The position numbers and the translations under genes were made by a program. Shown here in pieces: positions 33,672-41,602 of a DNA stretch of 41,602 nt. This DNA is from Chitinophagaceae bacterium (GTDB taxonomy: Bacteria > Bacteroidota > Bacteroidia > Chitinophagales > Chitinophagaceae). The notes beneath the pieces were generated by a model. That model was not told the DNA's origin. It worked only from the letters and a program-made list of their open reading frames with translations, and searched no databases. The stretch spans positions 1 through 41,602 of the forward strand of contig CANGMZ010000015.1 of the NCBI GenBank assembly GCA_947454715.1, written 5' to 3'. Every line of letters starts with the position of its first letter. The stretch's first letter is position 1.

Positions 33672-36600
33672 ATGATGATTAAATCTACTTCTATTGTGCG
33701 TCGGCTGGCAATGTGTTTGAGTATACTTTCAACCGTTTTGCTGACAGGTGTTGTAAGTGCTCAAACTACAGAAACGACTACATTTGCTTTTACTGGCGGA
33801 GCTACTGCAGCAACCGCTTGCTCAAATGCAAACGTACCTACTTCAGGATGTACAACCGCAATAGGTAATAGTTTTGGAACAGTTGCAACACCTGTTGCCA
33901 ATTCATCATCTAGCTCCGGATATACGGGGTTTTCTGGAACATATAACATAGGTAATGCGGTAAATAATGCCACAACCACATTTAATTCTGCTACATCACC
34001 TTATATAAGTGTAGTAATTGCACCAAATGTAGGTTATGGTGTTACAATAACAGGTATTTCATTTGGCTCCAGATCAACAACTACCGGTGCATCTGCATAT
34101 ACAATCAGCACAAGTGTAGGTGGTTTTGCTTCTGCAATTGGTTCTGGTACATTGACAGCAAACAGTTCTTGGGCCTTATATACTCCTACTATATCAAGTG
34201 TTTCAGCTGGTTCTGGTACAGCTGTTACAGTAAGAATCTATGGGTATAATGGTGGTTCAACGGCTAGTTCGGGAACAATAAATTGGAGATTAGATGATAT
34301 AGTAGTCACATATACGTTAACTCCTTATTCTACAAACTACTATTCTCTTGGAGGTGCCAATAACTTAAATGCAACAGCTACTTGGGGAACTGCACTAGAT
34401 GGTACAGGTACACACCCTACAAACTTTACAACTGCATCACAAATATTTCACGTAGCTAATAGTAATACCGGAACATTGTCTGGTAGCACTTGGACTGTGT
34501 CAGGAACAAGTTCTAAAATAGTATTGGATGCGTCAACTGATTTGTCAATTGGTGCCGGAACAACTATTTCAGGAACAATAGATGTAGGTGCTGGAAGGAC
34601 TTTGACGATATCAAGCAGTGCTTTGCCAACATTAGGTGTGTTAGATACCACGAGTACGATAGTATATAATGGCTTGTCATTCACAAGCACAACATTATTG
34701 CCAAACACAACAAGTAATACAGTTACTTATGGTAATCTCGTTTTAAATAATACGACAGTGGCTATGCCTGCAAGTGCTGTTGATCTTACTTTCAGAGGCA
34801 ATTTCACTTTATCGGGTAACAGTTCGTTTATAGGCGGCGACTCTACGAGCAGTACAAACGGTTATAATTTCATTACTTATGGTTTCGCAAATCAGACAAT
34901 AAGCGGAAATGGTAATTTGTTTTATGTACGCAACTTTGATATAAATAATACTGCAAATTCTAAAGGTGGGTTGGTAACATTGGCCGCTAACACCCCAATG
35001 TTGGTTGCGAACTCTTTCAGAATGAATATTACAGGTGCCACAAACAGATTTTCTGATGGCGGAAATACATTGAAAGTGTTTAATAATGCTTCAATGGGTG
35101 GTGATGCATTGGGTTACAACCTTACAGGTACATTATACATGTCTGCGACAACAGCTAGTGGTAATACGAACATTCGCGGTTATGCTTCTGGTGCTGCGGC
35201 ATCAACTGCGGCTGCAGTACCGGTCTTTAAAAATATCACTATCAATAACGGTACAACATCAACTGTTTCTTTTGCGCCAACAACAGGTGCAGCTACTTAT
35301 ACAATTGGCGGTAATTTATTAATTGCTTCAACAGGAACTGGTGCGTTAATATTAAATCCGAATACCATTAATATTGGTGGGAATTTAACACACCTACCAT
35401 CAACAAGCGTTTTGACAACAACAAATAGTACTGTTGTCTTCAATGGTGCATCGGCTCAGACCTACACACCCGGAGTAAGTGGCGGTTTAACTTTTAATAA
35501 CCTGACAATAAACAGCGGTAATAGCCTTACATTATCTGGTGCTATGAACGTTTCAGGTACATTAGCACTGACAAGTGGGAAAATAATAACTGGTGCCAAT
35601 ACACTCAGCCTTGCTTCTACAGGAACTGTAACCGGTGGTAGTACTACTTCTTATGTAAATGGAAACTTCTTAAAAGCAATGCCTTCAGGGGGTGTTACAA
35701 GTATGGTTTATCAGGTGGGTGATGCTACTTATGCTCCGTTGAAGTTGACATTCAGCAGTGCCATTGGTAGTGGTTCTATCTTGGTAAAATCAACAACAGG
35801 AAGTCACCCATCAATATCATCTTCATTAATAGATGCTACAAATGCAGTTAATCGTTATTGGACAGTTACACCAACAGGCGTGGCTCCTATATCTATCAAC
35901 ATGGATTTGAGTTATAATAGTGCTGATATTACTGGTAGTGGCACTAACAGTGGTTTCATTATTCGTCAATATAATGGTACATCATGGAGCTCTGCACCTG
36001 CTGTAACCAATAGTACATCAGGTACAGCCCCATTGTTGTCAAATGTTACAACTACTACTGGGCAATCAGGTACAGCATATACCGGAGATTATATAGTAGG
36101 TAATGGTATTTGCGCTACGCCAACCGGCGGAACCGCAATAGCTTCTGCTACAACAATTTGTAATTCAGGAAGTACCACTTTGAGTCTTACTGGCGCATCT
36201 TCAAATGCAGCTATCACTTATCAGTGGCAGTCATCTGCCGATGGTACTACTTATTCTAATATTTCCGGTGCTACATCTGCATCTTATACTTCCAGCGTGA
36301 CAGCAACTACTTATTATAAGTGTAATGTTGGTTGCTCTTTGACGGGTAATACTGCATTATCAACCTCAGTAACTGTTACAATAACCGGTGCACCTACTTC
36401 GGTTACTGCAAGCGCAACAGCCTCGGTATGTAATGGTGCTTCATTGACACTTACTGGAGCTGCAACAAATGCAACATCTTATTCGTGGAGTGGACCGGGT
36501 AGTTATTCTTCTACTAGCCTTAACCCGGCTTCATTTGCAGTAAATACAGCATCAGCAGGTATATACACTTTAGTAGCTGCTAATAGTTGCGGTAGTACAA

Positions 36601-39600
36601 CTGCAACTACTTCTTCTGTCACGATAGCAGATGTGCCAACAAGTGTAAGTGCATCTAGTTCACCTACTACATTGTGCTCAGGTAGTTCATTAACACTTAC
36701 AGGTAGTGCTACAAATGCCATATCTTATTCCTGGAGTGGTCCGGGTAGTTACTCATCGACAGTGCAGAATCCATCTGCAATTACAGTATCTACTACTTCT
36801 GCCGGTATATATACATTAACCGCAACAAATAGTTGTGGTAATACAACAGCAACAACAAGTAGTGTAACAGTTAATTCTGCACCTACTTCTGTATCTGCTT
36901 CTGTATCTGCTACGTCCATTTGCTCAGGTAGTACATTAACTTTAAGTGGTTCTGCAACTAATGCAACTACATATTTGTGGAGTGGACCAAATAGTTATTC
37001 ATCAACTGATATTACCCCTGCATCATTTCCAGTTAACACTGCATCAGTTGGAATATATACATTAGTAGCTTCAAACAGTTGCGGATCAACATCTGCAACA
37101 ACAACTTCTATTACAATAACAAATAGTCCTACGTCTGTTACTGCGACTCCTTCTGCCACATCTATATGCCCCGGAAGTACATTTACTCTAACAGGTGTTG
37201 CAACGGGTGCAACTTCTTTCTCATGGAGTGGTCCAAATAGCTATACATCTACAAATCTTAATCCTGCATCTTTTACAGTAAATACAGCATCTGCTGGTAT
37301 TTATACTTTGGTAGCAACTAATAGTTGTGGTAGTACAACAGCAACTACATCTTCTGTTACAATAACAAATGTGCCAACTAGTGTAAACGCATTTTCTTCA
37401 CCTACTACATTGTGTTCAGGTAGTTCATTAACACTTACAGGCAACGCGACAAATGCCACTTCATATTCTTGGAGTGGTCCGGGTAGTTACTCATCGACAG
37501 TGCAGAATCCATCAGCAATTACAGTATCTACTACTTCTGCCGGTATATATACATTAACCGCAACAAATAGTTGTGGTAATACTTCTGCGACAACAGGTAG
37601 TGTAACAGTTAATCCTGCACCATCACCATCAATCGGTGGTTCAACTGCAATTACAGTAGGTGGTTCAGCAACACTTACTTTCTCGGGCAATAACGGAGAT
37701 ATTGTGTATTACTCATGGGGTAGTGGAAACGCTTCAATAACTATAGGTTCAGGTGGTACTGCAACTACTTCTGTTTCGCCTTCGTCAGCTACAACTTATA
37801 CTATTGATAGTGCTAGAGCAACAACAGGTTGCTTTGCAACTATTACTGGTCAGAGTGCAGTAATAACTATAGATTTAGGTTGTACAGTTGCGCCTACAGC
37901 AGTTAGTGCTAATCTTTCATCTGCTTCACTTTGTAGCGGATCGACATTGACACTTACAGGAGCTGCAACTAATGCAACATCATACTCTTGGAGTGGTCCT
38001 AATGGATTTACATCAACATTATTGAGCCCTGCTTCATTTACTATAAACACTGCATCAGCTGGTATTTATACATTTACTGCTACTAACTATTGTGGCAGCA
38101 CAATAGCAACTACGACTTCATTTGCAGTTATTCCATTACCTAATGCGGGTACACTAAGCGGAACTAATAATTTTTGTGCAACATCTGGTCAAAACATTTT
38201 AATGTCAGGTGGTTCAACTGGTGGTACATGGTCTGTAAGTCGTACTAGTGTTATAACTATCTCTTCGTCTACATCTACATCTGAAAATGTATGGGGTGTA
38301 CAACCTATAGTTAGTCTTCCTCGTGACACGGCGACATTACGTTACACTGTATCAAATAGTTGTGGAAGCAATACTGCGACTCTTGCTATCACAATCAATG
38401 CTTTGTCTGACACTGGCGTTATTTCTCCCTCCAACGGATCAATATTGTGTGCTGGGAGCACTTTGAATTATTCATCTACGAGTCACACAGTAGGTACAGG
38501 TAGTCCATTTGGTGGTATTTGGACAACTAGTAACAGCTCACTTGCAACTGTCAATAGCTCTTCGGGCGTTGTTACAGGTGTTGCAGCTGGTACTGTGAAT
38601 ATAACATATACAGCAACTGGATGTGGCTCTTTTAGAGCAAGGAGATCTCTAACTGTCAAAGCAGCGCCATCCCCAACAATAAGTGGAACAACAACAATAC
38701 CTATCACATCTTTTGCTACTATTACTTTTTCGGGTAGTAATGGCGATATAGTCTATTACTCTTGGAGTGGTGGAAATAGCTCATTGACAATTGGTTCGGG
38801 TGGAACAACAACTTTGTCTGTTACACCTACAACCACTACAACATATACAATTGATAGTGCAAGAGCAACTAGCGGTTGTTTTGCCTTGATTTCAGGTCAA
38901 AGTGTTACTATAACAGTAGATTTTGGATGTACAGTTGCTCCAACAGCAGTCTCTGCAAATCTATCATCTGCTGCAATTTGTACTGGAGCTTCTTTAACCC
39001 TTACTGGTTCTGCAACAAACGCAATATCATATTCATGGAGTGGTCCTAATAGTTATTCATCTACAGATGCCAATCCTTCATCTTTTACAGTTAATAGTGC
39101 ATCTGCGGGTATTTACACATTGACTGCTACCAACTATTGTGGTAGCACTACCATTACATCATCTATATTGTCTATTACCACTTTACCTACTTCTGTCACT
39201 GCATCTATTTCTGCTGCTACATTATGCTCAGGAAGTTCATTGACCTTAACTGGTTCTGCAACAAATGCAACATCATATTCATGGAGCGGTCCTAATAGTT
39301 TTACATCTACAGATCAGAATCCATCTTCATTCACAGTTAATACCGCATCAGCAGGTATATATACTTTAGTTGCATCCAACAGTTGCGGTTCAACGTCTGC
39401 TACCACAACGTCTGTTACAATTACAACTAGTCCAACTTCTGTTACAGCTACTCCTTCTGCAACTTCTATTTGCTCAGGAAGCACACTTACATTAACAGGT
39501 GCGGCAACTGGTGCAACTTCTTTCTCATGGAGTGGTCCAAATAGTTTTACTTCTACATTACTTAACCCCGCATCTTTTACAGTAAATACAGCATCTGCCG

Positions 39601-41602
39601 GAGTCTATTCACTTTCAGCAACCAATGCTTGCGGTAGCACAGTAGCAGCTACAACTTCAGTTACCGTTAATCCATTGCCTACTGCCTTAATTTCAGGTAC
39701 TGCAACAATAGGTAGTGGTTCAAGTACTACACTTATTTTCTCAGGTACTGCAAGTGCAGTTGTATATTACTGGAATGGTAGTTCAACTGTGAACACAACG
39801 CTCAATAGCTCAGGATTAAGTACTGTAACCGTAACGCCTACAATTACAACAACATATTCAGTAACAAGTGTTACTTCTGCAGCTGGTTGCACTCAAACAT
39901 TATCCGGTTCTACAGCTACAGTCACAGTTATTGCAGCAGCCTATATCAGTTTAACTAATGCAGCACCATCTTATGCCCAAAATTTCAATACACTTCCAAC
40001 AAATGCTGCGAATGTAGCATTCACTTGGACTGATAACGGCACACTTGCCGGATGGTATGCCTCAAATACCAATTCCGCTTACAGAATTGATAATGGTAGT
40101 GGTACAACCGGAGGGGTAGTGAGCTATGGTACATTCAGCGCAACAGATCGTGCATTAGGTAGTTTGGCATCAGGAAGTACTGGTACTAACTATTTTGGTG
40201 CAAGATTTAAAAATAACGGAACAACGAATATAGTGGCCCTTACAGTTTCTTATACTGGCGAACAATGGCGAAACGGAGGAAATACTACTGCTCAAACATA
40301 TACTGTAGAATACCAGATAGGTGCTACAGGTATTACAGCTGGTACATGGACAGGAGTTCCTGCACTTAGTTTTACCAGTCTTATAAATACAGCTACTGCT
40401 GCTGCGCTTGATGGTAATGCTACTGCAAATAGAACAGCTATAAGTTCTCCAATATCACTCACTGTTGCTCCTGGTCAGGAAGTATGGTTGAGAATGACCG
40501 ATTTAAATGATGCAGGTAGTGACCATGGTCTCTCTATGGATGATTTGACAGTTATAGCTACTTATGCTGCTGATTATTATTCTTTAGGTGGTAGTAATAA
40601 TCTTAATGCTACTGCTACATGGGGAACTAATACTGATGGTACAGGATCGCATCCATCAAATTTTACTAGTCCTGGTCAGGTGTTCCATGTTGCCAATGGC
40701 AATACCGGTAGTTTATCCGGCAGCACTTGGACAGTATCGGGTACTGGTTCTAAGATAGTATTAGATGCGTCAACAGATCTTGCAATCGGTTCTTCTACAA
40801 CAATAACTGCGATTGTTGATGTTGCTGCAGGTAGAACATTAACTATTTCCGGTAGCACTTTACCAACATTAGGAACTTTAGATGCTGCAAGTACTATCGT
40901 GTATAATGGGCTTTCATTTACAAGTACAACTTTATTACCAAACACAACAAGTAATGCAGTTACTTATGGTAATGTTGTGTTGAACAACACAACGGTTGCA
41001 ATGCCAGCCAGCGCTGTTGATCTTACGTTCAAAGGTAATTTTACATTATCTGGCACTAGTTCATTTATCGGTGGTGATTCTACAAGCAGTACGAACGGGT
41101 ACAATTTCATTACTTATGGAACTGCGGATCAGACAATCAGTGGTAATGGTAATGTATTGTATGTTCGCAACTTTGATATAAATAATACAGCAGGTTCAAA
41201 AAGCGGCTTGGTGACATTGGCTGCAAATACACCAATGTTGGTTGCGAACTCATTCAGAATGAATATTACTGGTGCTGCCAATCGTCTATCAGATGGTGGT
41301 AATACTTTGAAGGTATTCAATAATGCATCAATGGGTGGTGATGTTACCGGATACAATCTTACAGGTACTTTATATATGTCTGCAACCGCATCTAGTGGTA
41401 ATACTAACATTCGTGGTTACGTTTCCGGTGCTGCTGCGTCAACTGTAGCTGGTGCCCCTGCATTTAAAAATCTTATCATTAACAATGGTACGACATCGTC
41501 AGTTTCATTTGCGCCATCAACCGGTGGTGCTACTTATACTATTTCCGGTAATCTCTTGATCGCTTCAACAGGAACCGGTGCTACTGTTTTCAATTCTAAT
41601 AC
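33672..41602 (+). CDS. Giant repetitive surface protein, partial at the 3' end
   Basis: One frame stays open from ATG 33672 to the end of the window (over 2,640 codons, no stop at any place I read). A signal peptide (residues about 1-30, VLLTGVVSA-Q) shows export. Domains by base position: N-terminal beta domain (33762-34325); beta-rich, Asn/Thr/Ser-rich region (34335-36110); an Ig-like unit with YQWQSSADG (about 36120-36390); Ig-like modules with Y/F-x-WSGP (36390-39670), interrupted by GDIVYYSW modules and a BIG2-like unit (about 38430-38660); a jelly-roll-like domain with DRALGSLASG and SYTGEQWRNGG (39940-40565); then a second copy of the beta-rich region. Such proteins in Bacteroidota are usually type IX-secreted adhesins or envelope proteins; the C-terminal sorting domain is not in the window. 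Confidence 0.88.
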   Translation, partial: MMIKSTSIVRRLAMCLSILSTVLLTGVVSAQTTETTTFAFTGGATAATACSNANVPTSGCTTAIGNSFGTVATPVANSSSSSGYTGFSGTYNIGNAVNNATTTFNSATSPYISVVIAPNVGYGVTITGISFGSRSTTTGASAYTISTSVGGFASAIGSGTLTANSSWALYTPTISSVSAGSGTAVTVRIYGYNGGSTASSGTINWRLDDIVVTYTLTPYSTNYYSLGGANNLNATATWGTALDGTGTHPTNFTTASQIFHVANSNTGTLSGSTWTVSGTSSKIVLDASTDLSIGAGTTISGTIDVGAGRTLTISSSALPTLGVLDTTSTIVYNGLSFTSTTLLPNTTSNTVTYGNLVLNNTTVAMPASAVDLTFRGNFTLSGNSSFIGGDSTSSTNGYNFITYGFANQTISGNGNLFYVRNFDINNTANSKGGLVTLAANTPMLVANSFRMNITGATNRFSDGGNTLKVFNNASMGGDALGYNLTGTLYMSATTASGNTNIRGYASGAAASTAAAVPVFKNITINNGTTSTVSFAPTTGAATYTIGGNLLIASTGTGALILNPNTINIGGNLTHLPSTSVLTTTNSTVVFNGASAQTYTPGVSGGLTFNNLTINSGNSLTLSGAMNVSGTLALTSGKIITGANTLSLASTGTVTGGSTTSYVNGNFLKAMPSGGVTSMVYQVGDATYAPLKLTFSSAIGSGSILVKSTTGSHPSISSSLIDATNAVNRYWTVTPTGVAPISINMDLSYNSADITGSGTNSGFIIRQYNGTSWSSAPAVTNSTSGTAPLLSNVTTTTGQSGTAYTGDYIVGNGICATPTGGTAIASATTICNSGSTTLSLTGASSNAAITYQWQSSADGTTYSNISGATSASYTSSVTATTYYKCNVGCSLTGNTALSTSVTVTITGAPTSVTASATASVCNGASLTLTGAATNATSYSWSGPGSYSSTSLNPASFAVNTASAGIYTLVAANSCGSTTATTSSVTIADVPTSVSASSSPTTLCSGSSLTLTGSATNAISYSWSGPGSYSSTVQNPSAITVSTTSAGIYTLTATNSCGNTTATTSSVTVNSAPTSVSASVSATSICSGSTLTLSGSATNATTYLWSGPNSYSSTDITPASFPVNTASVGIYTLVASNSCGSTSATTTSITITNSPTSVTATPSATSICPGSTFTLTGVATGATSFSWSGPNSYTSTNLNPASFTVNTASAGIYTLVATNSCGSTTATTSSVTITNVPTSVNAFSSPTTLCSGSSLTLTGNATNATSYSWSGPGSYSSTVQNPSAITVSTTSAGIYTLTATNSCGNTSATTGSVTVNPAPSPSIGGSTAITVGGSATLTFSGNNGDIVYYSWGSGNASITIGSGGTATTSVSPSSATTYTIDSARATTGCFATITGQSAVITIDLGCTVAPTAVSANLSSASLCSGSTLTLTGAATNATSYSWSGPNGFTSTLLSPASFTINTASAGIYTFTATNYCGSTIATTTSFAVIPLPNAGTLSGTNNFCATSGQNILMSGGSTGGTWSVSRTSVITISSSTSTSENVWGVQPIVSLPRDTATLRYTVSNSCGSNTATLAITINALSDTGVISPSNGSILCAGSTLNYSSTSHTVGTGSPFGGIWTTSNSSLATVNSSSGVVTGVAAGTVNITYTATGCGSFRARRSLTVKAAPSPTISGTTTIPITSFATITFSGSNGDIVYYSWSGGNSSLTIGSGGTTTLSVTPTTTTTYTIDSARATSGCFALISGQSVTITVDFGCTVAPTAVSANLSSAAICTGASLTLTGSATNAISYSWSGPNSYSSTDANPSSFTVNSASAGIYTLTATNYCGSTTITSSILSITTLPTSVTASISAATLCSGSSLTLTGSATNATSYSWSGPNSFTSTDQNPSSFTVNTASAGIYTLVASNSCGSTSATTTSVTITTSPTSVTATPSATSICSGSTLTLTGAATGATSFSWSGPNSFTSTLLNPASFTVNTASAGVYSLSATNACGSTVAATTSVTVNPLPTALISGTATIGSGSSTTLIFSGTASAVVYYWNGSSTVNTTLNSSGLSTVTVTPTITTTYSVTSVTSAAGCTQTLSGSTATVTVIAAAYISLTNAAPSYAQNFNTLPTNAANVAFTWTDNGTLAGWYASNTNSAYRIDNGSGTTGGVVSYGTFSATDRALGSLASGSTGTNYFGARFKNNGTTNIVALTVSYTGEQWRNGGNTTAQTYTVEYQIGATGITAGTWTGVPALSFTSLINTATAAALDGNATANRTAISSPISLTVAPGQEVWLRMTDLNDAGSDHGLSMDDLTVIATYAADYYSLGGSNNLNATATWGTNTDGTGSHPSNFTSPGQVFHVANGNTGSLSGSTWTVSGTGSKIVLDASTDLAIGSSTTITAIVDVAAGRTLTISGSTLPTLGTLDAASTIVYNGLSFTSTTLLPNTTSNAVTYGNVVLNNTTVAMPASAVDLTFKGNFTLSGTSSFIGGDSTSSTNGYNFITYGTADQTISGNGNVLYVRNFDINNTAGSKSGLVTLAANTPMLVANSFRMNITGAANRLSDGGNTLKVFNNASMGGDVTGYNLTGTLYMSATASSGNTNIRGYVSGAAASTVAGAPAFKNLIINNGTTSSVSFAPSTGGATYTISGNLLIASTGTGATVFNSN
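36390..37620 (+). repeat. Array of five 82-residue Ig-like modules
   Basis: The WSGP Trp codons lie at 36486, 36732, 36978, 37224 and 37470, a constant step of 246 bp. Each module has a TxLCSGSSLTLTG-like strand, SYSWSGP, NTASAGIYTL and NSCGS with two Cys. Three more modules at 39036, 39282 and 39528 keep the same step. Confidence 0.9.
37621..39670 (+). repeat. Super-repeat of 1,047 bp (349 codons)
   Basis: A GDIVYYSW module plus a CTVAPTAVSANLSSA linker plus a WSGP module occurs twice. Trp codons at 37716 and 38763, and at 37989 and 39036, are both 1,047 bp apart. Confidence 0.85.

Larger units (their letters stand above)
34335..41602 (+). repeat. Long-range duplication within the giant gene (offset 6,237 bp)
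   Basis: The segment 34335-35365 matches 40572-41602 in register at every point checked, always with an offset of exactly 6,237 bp (2,079 codons). Shared stretches include YYSLGG, NLNATATWGT, LLPNTTSN, AMPASAVDLTF and NFDINNTA. The second copy runs off the window end. Confidence 0.88.

Noticed and set aside
36390-39670. Regularly spaced repeats considered as a CRISPR array
   Set aside because: The period of 246 bp is a whole number of codons, the repeats are diverged and translated, and no cas genes are near.
33761-41410. Several open frames on the minus strand, and others in shifted plus frames, within the giant gene
   Set aside because: They are shadows of a low-complexity, stop-poor repetitive coding sequence; the plus frame is continuous with a signal peptide and regular modules.

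Overview
The window looks like a stretch of a Bacteroidota chromosome, most likely from the Chitinophagales/Chitinophagaceae side of the phylum. That placement is inferred from the gene families, from repeated matches to the Bacteroidota sigma promoter (TTG/TTTG, about 18-20 nt, TAnnTTTG), from the lack of Shine-Dalgarno sequences, and from many secreted proteins and lipoproteins. No rRNA or other strong taxonomic marker is present, so genus and species cannot be named.

Layout. 0.1-2.0 kb: an NdpA/YejK-type nucleoid-associated protein and an NlpC/P60 lipoprotein. 2.1-6.1 kb (minus): two coupled DUF3857/transglutaminase-like periplasmic proteins; the upstream one is split by a frameshift. 6.2-9.2 kb: a DUF6438 protein, dprA, a small lipoprotein and a YdeI/OmdA-type protein. 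9.6-15.6 kb: a PAS-GAF-PAS-DHp sensor without an ATPase domain, small cytoplasmic enzymes (YCII-like, DHFR/RibD-like, two GNATs), two unrecognised exported proteins, and a candidate minus-strand small RNA near 14.86-14.96 kb. 15.6-23.2 kb: housekeeping genes: tRNA-Arg(TCT), CoA-binding protein, CCG-domain Fe-S protein, L,D-transpeptidase, DUF2520 protein, PlsC-like acyltransferase, ung, FAH-family hydrolase, hotdog thioesterase and a GNAT-like protein. 23.2-28.1 kb: a HEAT-like protein, a CocE/NonD hydrolase, a polytopic membrane protein with a coupled partner, and initiator tRNA-fMet with a near-perfect promoter and terminator.

28.2-32.0 kb is an accessory segment: an unrecognised cytoplasmic protein, two 88-bp direct repeats about 2 kb apart that bracket a PQ-loop-like membrane protein and a SET-domain protein, then AT-rich DNA with start-less frames and two small orphan membrane proteins. 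32.1-33.5 kb is a compact arsR-VOC-SRPBCC operon whose promoter overlaps two 18-bp repeats, a likely autoregulatory operator.

33.67 kb to the end is one continuous, unfinished reading frame of more than 2,640 codons. It encodes a giant exported, Thr/Ser/Gly/Asn-rich surface protein: signal peptide, N-terminal beta domain, about 590 residues of beta-rich sequence, nine Ig-like modules spaced in exact 246-bp steps within clusters, a 1,047-bp super-repeat, a jelly-roll-like domain, and a second copy of the first beta-rich region displaced by exactly 6,237 bp. It is probably a type IX secretion substrate or adhesin, but the C-terminus that would prove this is outside the window.

The items most worth following up are the candidate small RNA, the nested repeat architecture of the giant surface protein, the arsR operator/promoter overlap, and the repeat-flanked accessory segment.
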